Notes: generated by a model not told the origin, from the sequence alone. Counted from the first letter of the stretch, positions 10,128 to 20,217 are shown. The stretch: DNA of 64,000 nt from Streptomyces sp. MRC013 (GCF_023614235.1 NZ_CP094264.1:4030001-4094000), one strand, 5' to 3'. Program-made: numbers and translations.

Positions 10128-11200
10128 TCAGCCGCCGGGAGCGACCCGCAGCGCCAGCAGCGCCACGTCGTCGTCGATCTCGCCGGCGTACGCCGACACG
10201 TCCCGCCACACCGAACCCACCAGCGCCACCGGGTCGTGCTCCGGCCGGACCCGCTCCAGCAGCGGGTAGAACTCCCCGGCCGCGTCGCGCGCCTCCGACA
10301 CCCCGTCCGTGTACGCCAGCAGCACGCACGACGGCCCCAGCGGCACCGTCACCGGCGACGGCGCCGCGAACCCCGCCACGCCCAGCCCGAGCGGCGGCCC
10401 CGGCTCCACCGCGACCTCCCCGCCCCCTCCCGCGCCACCAGCAGCGGCGGGGGGTGGCCGCAGCTCAGCACCCGCGCCTCGGCCCCCCGGCCCGGCCCGC
10501 CGCCGGGGAACTCCACCAGCAGGGCCGTCGCGAACAGCTCCGTCTCCCCCTCCCGCGAGGAGTCCACCACCAGCCGCCGGTCCAGCCGCGCGGCCACTCC
10601 CGTCAGCTCCGGCTCGTCCAGCACCGCCTCCCGGAACGCGCCGAGCAGGGCCGCCACCGTCGACACCGCGGACAGCCCGTGCCCCTTCACGTCCGCCACG
10701 ACCGCCCGCACCCCGTACGGGCCCGGCTGCACGTCGTACAGGTCCCCGCCGACCAGCGCCGCCCGGCCCGCCGCCCGGTACATCGCGCCGCACCGCACCG
10801 GCCCCACCCGCGGCGGCACGGGCGGCAGCACCGCGTACTGGGCGGCCTCCGCGACCGTGTGCACCCGCGTCAACTGGGCCTCGCGCCGGACCCGCGCCCG
10901 CGCGAGCAGCACGCTCACCGCCCCGATCAGCCCGAGCGCCAGCAGGTCGCCGCCGGCGCCGCGCGGGGCCCACGGGTGCGGCACGGCCAGCGCCAACACC
11001 AGCACGGCCGACACCAGCGCGGTGCCGAGCGCCCCGTACGCCAGCGACGCCAGCGGCGCGACCACCGCGAACGCGAACCCCAGCTGCACCGTCTCGGGCG
11101 TCAGGCCCTGCGCCGCGAGCCCGCCCGCCAGCAGCCCCCAGGGCAGCAGGCGCAGCCAGAGCGGAGGGAGGGCACCGGGCGTCCTCCGGGCGCGGTCCAT
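10128..11200 (-). CDS. PP2C-type serine/threonine phosphatase (SpoIIE domain), membrane-anchored, frameshifted
   Basis: From an ATG at 11200 the protein begins with membrane helices (PLWLRLLPWGLLAGGLAAQG; LGFAFAVVAPLASLAYGALG; ALVSAVLVLALAVPHPW; LLALGLIGAVSVLLA). It continues into a SpoIIE/RsbU-like PP2C domain: AALVGGDLYDVQPGPYGVRAVVADVKGHGLSAV, with the two metal-binding aspartates, then ARVLSCGHPPPLLVARE. The frame breaks in the C/G runs at 10418-10427 and resumes as VAVEPGPPLGLG, LLAYTDGVSEARDAAGEFYP and EIDDDVALLALRV. Such proteins dephosphorylate anti-anti-sigma factors of the RsbV/SpoIIAA type. No sensor or kinase partner is next to it. Confidence 0.83.
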
Positions 11201-11352
11201 GGCCCCAGTCTGCGCGAACCGGTCCCGTGCCGCCCGCCCCCGGGGGCACCCGGCGTCACGCGCGCCGCGCCCGGCCGGGCACCATGGGATCGCGACGCGC
11301 ACGCGACCGTGTGGTGGCATGCTGGCCCTGATCGGCGAGGATGGGTGTGGAA

Positions 11353-12714
11353 ATGGACAAGCAGCAGGAATTCGTGCTCCGGACCCTGGAGGAGCGCGAC
11401 ATCCGCTTCGTGCGGCTGTGGTTCACCGACGTGCTCGGCTTCCTCAAGTCGGTCGCCGTCGCCCCCGCCGAGCTGGAGCAGGCCTTCGACGAGGGCATCG
11501 GCTTCGACGGCTCCGCCATCGAGGGCTTCGCGCGCGTCTACGAGTCCGACATGATCGCCAAGCCGGACCCGGCCACCTTCCAGATCCTCCCCTGGCGCGC
11601 CGAGGCCCCCGGCACCGCCCGGATGTTCTGCGACATCCTCATGCCCGACGGCTCCCCGTCGTTCGCCGACCCCCGCTACGTCCTCAAGCGCATCCTCGCG
11701 AAGACCTCCGACCTCGGCTTCACCTTCTACACCCACCCCGAGATCGAGTTCTTCCTGCTCAAGGACAAGCCCGTCGACGGCACGCGCCCCACCCCCGCCG
11801 ACAGCTCCGGCTACTTCGACCACACCCCGCAGAACGTCGGCATGGACTTCCGCCGCCAGGCCATCACGATGCTGGAGTCGATGGGCATCTCCGTGGAGTT
11901 CTCCCACCACGAGGGCGGCCCCGGCCAGCAGGAGATCGACCTGCGCTACGCCGACGCCCTGTCGACGGCCGACAACATCATGACGTTCCGCCTGGTCATG
12001 AAGCAGGTGGCGCTGGAACAGGGCGTCCAGGCCACGTTCATGCCGAAGCCGTTCTCGGAGCACCCCGGCTCCGGCATGCACACCCACCTCTCCCTCTTCG
12101 AGGGCGACCGCAACGCGTTCTACGAGTCCGGCGCCGAGTACCAGCTCTCCAAGGTCGGCCGCTCCTTCATCGCGGGCCTCCTGCGCCACGCCGCGGAGAT
12201 CTCCGCCGTGACCAACCAGTGGGTCAATTCCTACAAGCGCATCTGGGGCGGCTCCAGCCGCACCGCCGGCTCGGGCGGCGAGGCCCCCTCGTACATCTGC
12301 TGGGGCCACAACAACCGCTCCGCGCTGATCCGCGTCCCCATGTACAAGCCCGGCAAGACCGGCTCGTCCCGGATCGAGGTCCGCTCCCTGGACTCCGGCT
12401 GCAACCCGTACCTCGCGTACGCCGTCCTCCTCGCCGCGGGCCTGCGCGGCATCGAGGAGGAGTACGAGCTCGGCCCCGGCGCCGACGACGACGTGTGGGC
12501 CCTCTCCGACGGCGAGCGCCGCGCGATGGGCATCGAACCGCTCCCGCAGAACCTGGGTGAGGCGATCTCCCTGATGGAGCGCAGCGAACTGGTGGCCGGG
12601 ACCCTGGGCGAGCACGTCTTCGACTTCTTCCTGCGCAACAAGAAGCAGGAGTGGGAGGAGTACCGCTCCGAGGTCACCGCCTTCGAGCTGCGCAAGAGCC
12701 TGCCGGTGCTGTAG
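11353..12714 (+). CDS. glnA2: Glutamine synthetase-like gamma-glutamylpolyamine synthetase
   Basis: This 453-residue protein has the complete GS fold: FTDVLGFLKSV, GFDGSAIEGF (beta-Grasp loop), THPEIEFFLL and HHEGGPGQQEIDL (metal ligands), FMPKPFSEHPGSGMHTHLSL, NSYKRIWGG, and RSLDSGCNPYLAYAVLL. In classic GlnA a tyrosine in the NLY/DLYEL segment is adenylylated; here the matching place reads DDVWALSDGERRAMG, with no tyrosine. From memory the S. coelicolor orthologue is GlnA2, shown to glutamylate polyamines rather than ammonia. The ATG at 11353 gives the orthologue's length; an in-frame ATG twelve bases earlier is possible. glnE lies two genes downstream. Confidence 0.9.
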   Translation: MDKQQEFVLRTLEERDIRFVRLWFTDVLGFLKSVAVAPAELEQAFDEGIGFDGSAIEGFARVYESDMIAKPDPATFQILPWRAEAPGTARMFCDILMPDGSPSFADPRYVLKRILAKTSDLGFTFYTHPEIEFFLLKDKPVDGTRPTPADSSGYFDHTPQNVGMDFRRQAITMLESMGISVEFSHHEGGPGQQEIDLRYADALSTADNIMTFRLVMKQVALEQGVQATFMPKPFSEHPGSGMHTHLSLFEGDRNAFYESGAEYQLSKVGRSFIAGLLRHAAEISAVTNQWVNSYKRIWGGSSRTAGSGGEAPSYICWGHNNRSALIRVPMYKPGKTGSSRIEVRSLDSGCNPYLAYAVLLAAGLRGIEEEYELGPGADDDVWALSDGERRAMGIEPLPQNLGEAISLMERSELVAGTLGEHVFDFFLRNKKQEWEEYRSEVTAFELRKSLPVL

Positions 12715-12794
12715 CCGCGGGCCGGCCCCGGCGCGGCGGGCGCACGGCGCGGCCCCGCGGTGCGGCGGCGGGCCGGGCGGGCCAGCATGGAGGG

Positions 12795-13340
12795 ATGGAC
12801 AAGGTCTTCGCGAGCCTGGGCATGTCCCTGGACGGGTTCCTCGCCGGACCGCACGCCGGACCCGGCAACCCCTTCGGGGACGGCGGGGCACGCCTCCGGG
12901 AGTGGCTGGTCGCCGCCGAGGACCCCGCTCGCGCCGGGGCGTACGTCATGGGGCGCCGCACCCTCGACGAGGGCGAGCGGCTGTGGTCCGACCCGCCGCC
13001 CTTCCGGGCGCCCGTCTTCGTCCTCACGACCAGCGCCCGCGACGCGCTGGTCCGCGAGGGCACCGTCTTCACGTACGTCACGGAGGGCGTCCACGCCGCC
13101 CTCGACCGGGCCCGTGCCGCGGCCGGCGGCAGGGACGTGCGGATCTCCGGCGGGGCGCACACCGTGCGCCAGTACCTGAACGCGGGCCTCGTCGACGAGC
13201 TGGAGCTGCACCTCGTCCCGGTGCTGCTGGGCTCCGGCGTCCGCCTCCTCGACGGCGTCGACCCCGCGCTGCGCCTGGCGAAGGCCCGGGCCGTCGACGC
13301 CCCGGACGTCACGCACCTGCGGTACCGGATCGTCCGCTGA
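12795..13340 (+). CDS. RibD/DHFR-like reductase domain protein
   Basis: This 181-residue protein belongs to the dihydrofolate-reductase-like RibD C-terminal family. The strand-loop KVFASLGMSLDGFLAGP starts the fold, YVMGRRTLDEGERLW follows the first crossover, PVFVLTTSARDAL precedes a Rossmann-like strand, and DVRISGGAHTVRQYLNAGLVDELELHLVPVLLGSGVRLLDG is the signature second half. It probably reduces a pteridine- or flavin-like substrate with NADPH, but family members are rarely assigned. The ATG at 12795 follows GGAGGG at a short distance. It is followed 87 bases later by glnE. Confidence 0.85.
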   Translation: MDKVFASLGMSLDGFLAGPHAGPGNPFGDGGARLREWLVAAEDPARAGAYVMGRRTLDEGERLWSDPPPFRAPVFVLTTSARDALVREGTVFTYVTEGVHAALDRARAAAGGRDVRISGGAHTVRQYLNAGLVDELELHLVPVLLGSGVRLLDGVDPALRLAKARAVDAPDVTHLRYRIVR

Positions 13341-13426
13341 CCGGCGCGCGGCGACCGCCGGACGCGCCGCCGCGACCGGGGCGGATAGGCTCGGCCCGAG
13401 CGTGGACGCGTGGAGGGAGCAGCCGC

Positions 13427-16413
13427 ATGACGACGGCGCCGGGGCGTAGGAGCAGCACCTTCACACGGCTGCTGCGGCACGGCTTCACCGACGCGTCCGC
13501 CGCCGAGCGGCTGCTCGACGACCCCGCGCTGGCCCCGGCCCGCTCCGACCCGGCCCTCCTCGAGGCCCTCGGCGCGACCGCCGACCCGGACCTCGCCCTG
13601 CGCGGCCTGGTACGGCTCGCCGAGGCGCAGCCCGACGGGCCGGGGGAACTGCTGTCCGCGCTGGTCGCCGAGGAGCCGCTGCGCGACCGGCTCCTCGGCG
13701 TGCTCGGCGCGTCCGAGGCGCTCGGCGACCACCTCGCGCGCCACCCGCTGGACTGGCGGGTCCTCGCCACCCGCGAGTCGGCCGACCCGGACCCGGGCGT
13801 CGCCGGGTTCGAGCGGGACCTCGCCGCCGCCACCGACCCGGTGTCCCTGCGCGTCGCCTACCGCCGCTGCCTCCTCGGCGTGGCCGCCCGCGACGTGTGC
13901 GGCACCGCCGACGTCGCCCGGACCGCCGCCCGGCTGGCCGACCTGGCCACGGCCACGCTCCGCGCGGCCCTCGCCCTCGCCGCCGCGGCCGCCCCCGAGG
14001 ACGCCGCCCGGTGCCGGCTCGCGGTCGTCGCGATGGGCAAGTGCGGCGGTCACGAACTCAACTACGTCTCCGACGTGGACGTGGTCTTCGTGGGGGAGGC
14101 CGCCGAGGGCGCCGACGAGGGGAGGCCCTCCAGGCCGCCACCCGCCTCGCCTCCCACCTGATGCGGATCTGCTCCGAGGCCACCGTCGAGGGCGTGATCT
14201 GGCCCGTCGACGCCAACCTCCGCCCCGAGGGCCGCAACGGCCCCCTCGTGCGCACCCTCTCCAGCCACGTCGCCTACTACCAGCGCTGGGCGAAGACCTG
14301 GGAGTTCCAGGCGCTGCTCAAGGCCCGCCCGGTCGCCGGCGACGCCGGGCTGGGCGCCGCGTACGTCGAGGCGCTGTCCCCGATGGTCTGGCAGGCCGCC
14401 GAGCGGGAGAACTTCGTCACCGACGTGCAGCGGATGCGCCGCCGCGTCGTCGACACCATCCCCCCCGCCCACCTGGAGCGGGAGCTCAAGCTAGGCCCGG
14501 GCGGCCTGCGCGACGTGGAGTTCGCCGTCCAGCTCCTCCAGCTCGTCCACGGCCGCAGCGACCCGACGCTGCGCAGCGGCACCACCCTCTCCGCGCTCGC
14601 CGCCCTCGCCGCCGGCGGTTACGTCGGCCGGGCCGACGCCGCGCAGCTCGACGCGGCGTACCGCTTCCTGCGCGCCATGGAGCACCGCATCCAGCTGTAC
14701 CGGCTGCGCCGCACCCACCTGGTGCCGGAGGGCGAGCAGGACCTGCGCCGCCTGGGCCGCTCGCTCGGGATGCGCACCGACCCGGTGGCGGAACTGAACC
14801 GGGAGTGGAAGCGGCACGCCTCCCTCGTGCGGCGCCTCCACGAGAAGTTGTTCTACCGGCCCCTGCTCGACGCCGTCGCCCAGCTCGCCCCCGGTGAGAT
14901 CCGGCTCAGCCCCGAGGCGGCCGGGCAGCGGCTGGAGGCGCTCGGGTACGCCGACCCGGCGGCCGCCCTGCGCCACCTGGAGGCGCTGTCGTCCGGGGTG
15001 AGCCGCAAGGCCGCCATCCAGCGCACCCTGCTGCCGGTGCTGCTGGGCTGGTTCGCCGACTCCGCCGACCCGGACGCCGGTCTGCTCGGCTTCCGCAGGG
15101 TGTCGGACGCGCTCGGCGCCACCCCCTGGTACCTGCGGCTGCTGCGCGACGAGGGCGCCGCCGCCGAGAACCTGGCCCGCGTCCTGTCCGCCGGCCGCCT
15201 CGCCCCCGACCTGCTGCTGCGCGCCCCCGAGGCGGTGGCGATCCTGGGCGCCCGTGAGGGGCTGGAGCCGCGCCGCCGCGACCACCTGGAAGCGGAGGTC
15301 CTCGCGGCGGTCGGCCGCGCCGGCACCCCGGAGCAGGCGGTGGCCGCGGCCCGCGGGGTCCGCCGCCGGGAGCTGTTCCGCACGGCCGCCGCCGACATCA
15401 TCGCCTCGTACGGCACGGAGGGGGAGCCCGCCCACGCGGACGCGGGAGCGCTGGTGGACCGGGTGGGGCGGGCCGTCACGGACCTCAACGCGGCGACGAT
15501 CGCCGGCGCCCTGCGCGCCGTCGTGCGCGCCGGGTGGGGCGACACCCTCCCCACCCGCTTCGCGGTCGTCGGCATGGGCCGCTTCGGCGGGAGCGAGCTG
15601 GGCTACGGGTCCGACGCCGACGTGCTGTTCGTCCACGAACCGCGCGACGGCGTCGACGAGCGGGAGGCGGCCCGCGCCGCGAACCTGGTCGTCACCGAGA
15701 TGCGCCGCCTGCTGCAACTGCCGACCACCGACCCGCCGCTGCCGATCGACGCGGACCTGCGCCCGGAGGGCCGCAGCGGCCCCCTGGTGCGCACCCTGAA
15801 GTCGTACGAGGCGTACTACCGGCGCTGGTCGCGGGTGTGGGAGAGCCAGGCCCTGCTGCGGGCCCGCCCGATGGCGGGCGACCCCGACCTGGGCCGCCGG
15901 TTCGTCGAGCTGGTCGACCCGCTCCGGTACCCGGCGAAGGGCCTCGACGAGACGGCCGTGCGCGAGATCCGCCGCCTCAAGGCCCGGATGGAGAACGAGC
16001 GGCTGCCGCGCGGAGCGGACCCCACCCTGCACACGAAGCTGGGCCGGGGCGGCCTGTCCGACGTGGAGTGGACGGTGCAGCTGATGCAGCTGCGGCACGG
16101 CCACGAGGTGCCGGCCCTGCGGACCACCGGGACGCGCGCGGCGCTCGCCGCGGCCCTCGACGCGGGGCTGATCGGCGAGGAGGACGCGCGCACCCTCGAC
16201 GAGGCGTGGGTGCTGGCCACCCGCGTCCGCAACGGCGTGATGCTGGTGCGGGGCCGCGCCGGGGACACCTTCCCGGCGGACGCGCGGGAACTGGCCGCCG
16301 TGGGCCGCTACCTGGGGTACGGGCCCGGTCACGCCGGGGAGATGGTGGACGACTACCGGCGCACGACGCGCCGGGCCCGGGCCGTGGTGGACGAGCTGTT
16401 CTACGGCGGGTGA
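13427..16413 (+). CDS. glnE: Bifunctional glutamine synthetase adenylyltransferase/deadenylylase, frameshifted
   Basis: GlnE attaches AMP to, and removes it from, a tyrosine of GlnA to set ammonia assimilation. The N-terminal de-adenylylase half carries AVVAMGKCGGHELNYVSDVDVVFVG (metal-binding Asp pair). The frame then breaks at four G (14119-14122) that must have been five, resuming as EALQAATRLASHLMRICSEA and VIWPVDANLRPEG. The C-terminal adenylylase half shows VVGMGRFGGSELGYGSDADVLFV and PIDADLRPEGRSGPLVRTL. Rejoined length is about 995 residues, normal for actinobacteria. The body is otherwise intact across both domains, so the indel is very likely a sequence error. The ATG at 13427 has GGAGGGAG about ten bases upstream. 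Confidence 0.93.
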
Positions 16414-16444
16414 ACCGCGGCCGCCCGCCGGGCGCGGGCCGGCG

Positions 16445-17356
16445 CTACGGCACCGGGGCCGCGCCCACCGGGGGCGCCGCCGGCTCCCCGGGGCCGCCCG
16501 CGCCGGGGACGGGCACGACGACCGGCCCGACGTCGACACCGGCGTCCCCCCGCGGGGCGCGCCCCTGCACGTACCGCGGCAGCCGGTGCGGCAGCGCCCC
16601 GTACCAGGCGTGGACGAGGCCGACGCCGAAGGCGAGGCAGAGGACGCCGCCCACGGCGTCCAGCCAGAAGTGGTTGGCGGTCGCGACGATCACGACCAGC
16701 GTGACCGCCGGGTACAGCAGCCCCAGGATCCGCACCCAGGGCGCCCGGGTGAGGGCGAATATCGCCAGTCCGCACCAGAGGGACCAGCCGATGTGCATCG
16801 ACGGCATCGCGGCGTACTGGTTGGACATCTGCTTCAGGTCGCCCGAGGCCATCGAGCCCCAGGTCTGGTGGACCAGCACCGTGTCGATGAAGTCCTCGCT
16901 CTCCATCAGCCGGGGAGGGGCGAGCGGGTACAGGTAGTAGCCGAGCAGGGCCACGGCGGTGGTGGAGAACAGGATCATGCGGATCGCCGTGTAGCGGCCC
17001 GGGTGCCGGCGGTAGAGCCACACCAGCACCCCGACGGTGACGACGAAGTGCAGCGTCGCGTAGTAGTAGTTCATCGACACGATGAGCCAGTCGACCGACT
17101 CCACCGCGTGGTTGACCGTCTTCTCGAAGGCCAGGCCCAGGCTGTGCTCGGCGCGCCAGATCCAGTCGGCGTTGCGCAGCGCCTGCGCCTTCTGCTCGGG
17201 CACCGCGTTGCGGATGAGCGAGTACACGCCGTAACTGACGGCGAGCAGCAGGATCTCGACCCAGATGCGCGGATGGCGCGGGGAGCGCAGCCGGTGCCAC
17301 GCGGCCGGGCGTCTCGCCGAACGGCCTTCCAACGCGGTCGAAGTCCTGTCGTCCAT
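16445..17356 (-). CDS. PAP2 superfamily membrane phosphatase
   Basis: A 303-residue membrane protein with about six helices. The family's histidine motif appears as AAMPSMHIGWSLWCG (PSMH) and the C-terminal metal-free acid site as TANHFWLDAVGGVLC (H...D). A periplasmic-side loop reads LYPLAPPRLM. These residues put it in the aureobasidin-resistance/inositol-phosphorylceramide-synthase branch of PAP2 proteins, which remove or transfer lipid phosphates at the outer face of the membrane. The last 45 residues are a proline/glycine-rich tail. It ends 31 bases from glnE's convergent stop and starts just past malR's stop on the same strand. From memory it sits between glnE and malR in S. coelicolor too. 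Confidence 0.87.
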   Translation of the reverse strand: MDDRTSTALEGRSARRPAAWHRLRSPRHPRIWVEILLLAVSYGVYSLIRNAVPEQKAQALRNADWIWRAEHSLGLAFEKTVNHAVESVDWLIVSMNYYYATLHFVVTVGVLVWLYRRHPGRYTAIRMILFSTTAVALLGYYLYPLAPPRLMESEDFIDTVLVHQTWGSMASGDLKQMSNQYAAMPSMHIGWSLWCGLAIFALTRAPWVRILGLLYPAVTLVVIVATANHFWLDAVGGVLCLAFGVGLVHAWYGALPHRLPRYVQGRAPRGDAGVDVGPVVVPVPGAGGPGEPAAPPVGAAPVP

Positions 17357-17392
17357 GAGCGGAGAGTCTGCCAGAAAGGGCCCGTAGATCGA

Positions 17393-18463
17393 TCATCCTT
17401 CAATCGGATTGTCGTCACCACCGGTCCGCGGTTCGGGGGGCCGGTGGCCCCGGGGCCCCGAGGCCGTCGAACCGCGCACGACCAGCTCCGGCATGAAGAC
17501 GAACTCGCCGTGCGGGGCCGGCGTGCCGCCGATCTCCTCCAGCAGTGCCCGCACCGACGCCTGCCCCATCGCCTGCACCGGCTGCCGGATCGTGGTCAGG
17601 GGCGGGTCGGTGAAGGCTATGAGGGGGGAGTCGTCGAAGCCGACGACCGACACGTCCCCCGGCACCCGCAGCCCCCGCTGCCGGGCCGCCCGGACGGCGC
17701 CGAGCGCCATCATGTCGCTGGCGCACACGACCGCGGAGCAGCCCCGCTCGATGAGCGTGCCCGCCGCCGCCTGCCCGCCTTCGAGCGTGTACAGGGAGTG
17801 CTGGACCAGTTCCCCGGTCTCCTCCCAGGAGAGGCCGAGCCGTTGCCGCATCACGGCACGGAAGCCCTCGATCTTGCGCAGGACGGGCACGAACCGCTTC
17901 GGCCCGACCGCGAGCCCGATCCTGGTGTGGCCGAGGGAGACGAGGTGGGTGACGGCGAGCCGCATCGCGGCCCGGTCGTCGGGCGAGACGAACGGCGCCC
18001 GGATGTGCGGCGAGAAGCCGTTGATCAGGACGAAGGGGACGCCCTTGCCGCGCAGCCGGTCGTACCGCCGGGTGTCGGCGGTCGTGTCGGCGTGCAGACC
18101 GGAGACGAAGATGACGCCGGAGACGCCCCGCTCGACGAGCATCTCGGTCAGCTCGTCCTCGGTGGACCCGCCCGGCGTCTGCGTGGCGAGGACCGGGGTG
18201 TACCCCTGACGGGTGAGGGCCTGGCCGATGACCTGGGCCAGCGCCGGGAAGATCGGGTTGTCCAACTCGGGCGTGATCAGCCCCACCAGTCCGGCGCTGC
18301 GCTGCCGCAGCCGTACCGGCCGCTCGTAGCCGAGGACGTCCAGCGCGGCCAGCACGGACTGGCGGGTGGCCGCGGCCACACCGGGCTTGCCGTTGAGCAC
18401 GCGGCTGACTGTGGCTTCGCTGACCCCCGCCTGGGCTGCGATGTCGGCCAGCCGCGCGGTCAC
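17393..18463 (-). CDS. malR: LacI-family repressor of maltose/maltodextrin genes
   Basis: MalR represses malEFG and amylase-type genes in Streptomyces. The N-terminal LacI helix-turn-helix reads ADIAAQAGVSEATVSRVLNGKPGVA (residues about 5-30) with the hinge region LGYERPVRLRQRSAGL. The sugar-binding domain shows GLITPELDNPIFPALAQVIG, VSGVIFVSG and DVSVVGFDDSPLIAFTDPPLTTIRQP, the standard LacI end pattern. The GTG at 18463 puts the HTH at the right distance from the N-terminus (356 residues); in-frame starts farther upstream would add a non-conserved leader. It is divergent from malE, with CTTGC/GCAAG motifs in the 396-base gap. Confidence 0.93.
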   Translation of the reverse strand: MTARLADIAAQAGVSEATVSRVLNGKPGVAAATRQSVLAALDVLGYERPVRLRQRSAGLVGLITPELDNPIFPALAQVIGQALTRQGYTPVLATQTPGGSTEDELTEMLVERGVSGVIFVSGLHADTTADTRRYDRLRGKGVPFVLINGFSPHIRAPFVSPDDRAAMRLAVTHLVSLGHTRIGLAVGPKRFVPVLRKIEGFRAVMRQRLGLSWEETGELVQHSLYTLEGGQAAAGTLIERGCSAVVCASDMMALGAVRAARQRGLRVPGDVSVVGFDDSPLIAFTDPPLTTIRQPVQAMGQASVRALLEEIGGTPAPHGEFVFMPELVVRGSTASGPRGHRPPEPRTGGDDNPIEG

Positions 18464-18709
18464 GAGGTGGGACTGTACCGGTCGCACGTCGCGTTGCCCA
18501 CCGGGAGCGGGAGGCGCGCGCCGCGGGGAACCCGCCCGCGCGGGTGGCCGGGAGCCCCCCGTCCAGGACCCGGCGCACCGCAAGCGGGACGAAGGGGCTT
18601 GCGGCCGCCTGCCGCCGGAGGGCCCGGCGCGGAGCGCAAGCACACGGCGGGAACGGCGCCGGGCGCCCGCGCCCGGAGCACCGGGCCGGGCTCCCGGCGG
18701 CCATCAGGC
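18464..18709. other. malR-malE intergenic region, distal half
   Basis: No gene is seen. Three five-base GCAAG/CTTGC half-sites occur here (18580-18584, 18598-18602, 18636-18640). They match the arms of the stronger site at 18710-18730 and could be extra MalR contacts near the malR start. Confidence 0.45.
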
Positions 18710-18737
18710 CTTGCAGAAAGTCCTCGCAAGCTCTTTC
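18710..18737 (+). promoter_or_regulatory. Putative MalR operator upstream of malE
   Basis: CTTGCAG at 18710 and GCAAG at 18726-18730 form an inverted pair, nested with a second pair GAAAG (18716-18720) and CTTTC (18733-18737). From memory CTTGCAG/GCAAG elements are the published type of MalR (Reg1) target in Streptomyces. The region is AT-richer than its surroundings. TTGCAG at 18711 could also serve as a -35 box, but no good -10 follows, so I do not call the promoter itself. Confidence 0.6.
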
Positions 18738-18859
18738 GGCCTGTTTTCATCCCTGTTACCTTCCTGACAGCCCGGCGCCGCGAAGGAGCGGCCGGCAGGC
18801 GGCAGGTCGTCGTGAGGGTCTCCGCCTCGGTCTTCCCGGGATCAGTCGAAGGAGTTCAC

Positions 18860-20134
18860 ATGCGGCGTGGCATAGCGGCCACCGCGCTGGCCGTCGGCCT
18901 GGCCCTCGCGGCGACGGCCTGCGGCGACGGTGGGGACACGGCGGCCGGCGGCCCGGTCACCATCACGTGGTGGGACACCTCGGACGCCGTGAACGAGGCG
19001 CCGACCTACCGGAAGCTGATCGAGAGGTTCGAGGCCGCCCACAAGGACGTCAAGGTCACGTACCAGAACGTCCCGTTCGCCGAGGCGGAGCAGAAGTACA
19101 AGACCGCCGCCCAGGCGGGCAACGCCCCCGACGTGCTGCGCGCCGACGTCGGCTGGACCGCCGGCCTCGCCGAGAGCCGGTACCTCGCCCCGCTCGACGG
19201 CACGCCCGCCGTCAGGGAGATCGGCTCCTTCGACCAGGACCTCGTGAAGGGCGCCAGGGTCGGGGGGAAGCTGTACGGCGTCCCGCAGGTCACCGACGCC
19301 CTCGCGCTCCTCTACAACAAGGAGGTCCTCGCCGGGGCCGGCGTCCGGCCGCCGAAGACCTAGGCCGAGCTGTCCACCGCGGCGAAGGCCATCAAGCAGA
19401 AGACCGGCGTCGACGGCATCTACCTCAACCCGGACAGCTACTTCGCCCTGCCGTTCCTCTACGGCGAGGGCGGCGCGATGGTCGACACCGGCGAGAAGAG
19501 GATCACCGTCGACGACGCGCCCGGCCGGAAGGCCGTCCAGACCGCCGTCGACATGATCGAGAGCGGCGTCGCCGTCAAGCCGGACTTCACCGACGGCTAC
19601 AACAACATGCAGGCCGCCTTCAAGGACGGCAGGGTCGCCATGGTGGTCAACGGCCCGTGGTCCACGGCCGACGACCTCACCGGCAAGGCGTTCAGGGACA
19701 AGGGCAACCTGGGCGTCGCCCCGGTCCCGGCCGGCTCCTCCGGCAAGGCCGGCACACCCGCCGGCGGCCACAACCTGGTCGTCTACAACGGTGCCGACGC
19801 CGCCCACAAGGCGGCCGCCCAGAAGTTCGTGGCGTTCATGACCTCCGCCGCCTCGCAGGAGTTCGCCGCCACCGAGACCGGCGTCCTGCCCACCCGCGAC
19901 GACGCCTACACCGCCGAGGTCGTCGCCGACCCGATCCGCGCCGCCTTCAAAAAGGTGCTGGCCGACTCCACGCCCCGCCCCGCCGTCGCCGGCGTGGGCG
20001 ACATGTTCACCGAGTGGACCAAGCAGTACATCGAGACCCTCAAGGGCGGCACCACCGTCGAGAAGGGCCTCGACACCACCGCCGAGAAGTGCAAGACCAA
20101 CGTCAACTCCCTCAGGGAGTACTCGGTCGACTGA
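18860..20134 (+). CDS. malE: Maltose/maltodextrin-binding lipoprotein, interrupted by an in-frame TAG
   Basis: The substrate-binding component of the maltose ABC importer, anchored outside the membrane. The signal peptide MRRGIAATALAVGLALAATAC ends in a lipobox (ATAC, lipidated Cys). Then come VTITWWDTSDAVNEAPTYRK, DVLRADVGWTAGLAE, and after the stop SYFALPFLYGEGGAMVDTG, WSTADDLTGKAF and GVLPTRDDAYTAEV, covering the SBP fold to residue about 424. Codon 168 (19361-19363) is TAG in the context PPKT*AELSTAAKAIKQ, where this family has tryptophan (TGG). One G-to-A change would explain it, whether error or mutation. GAAGGAG precedes the ATG. First gene of malE-malF-malG-aglA. Confidence 0.92.
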
Positions 20135-20139
20135 GCCCC

Positions 20140-20188
20140 TCCGGTCCGGGCCGGCACCGCGAGGGCGCGGGCGCCGGCCCGGACCGGA
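20140..20188 (+). terminator. Inter-gene hairpin between malE and malF
   Basis: A perfect 16-bp inverted repeat (TCCGGTCCGGGCCGGC / GCCGGCCCGGACCGGA) with a 17-base loop starts five bases after the malE stop. It could stop part of the transcription or protect the upstream mRNA, favouring the binding protein over the permeases. Confidence 0.65.
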
Positions 20189-20217
20189 CCCGTACGCACT
20201 GGGGGAAGCCACCTTCC

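Noticed and set aside
8631-12560. A 1,309-codon open frame on the plus strand
   Set aside because: It overlaps four clear genes, is almost pure Arg/Ala/Pro/Gly, and arises from the high GC content; no family motif.
14119-14122. Programmed ribosomal frameshift in glnE and similar genes
   Set aside because: The breaks lack slippery heptamers and downstream structures in common, occur in unrelated genes, and all fit a single missing G.
19361-19363. Read-through or special amino acid at the malE TAG
   Set aside because: No sign of stop-codon reassignment; TGG to TAG is one base and the family has Trp there.
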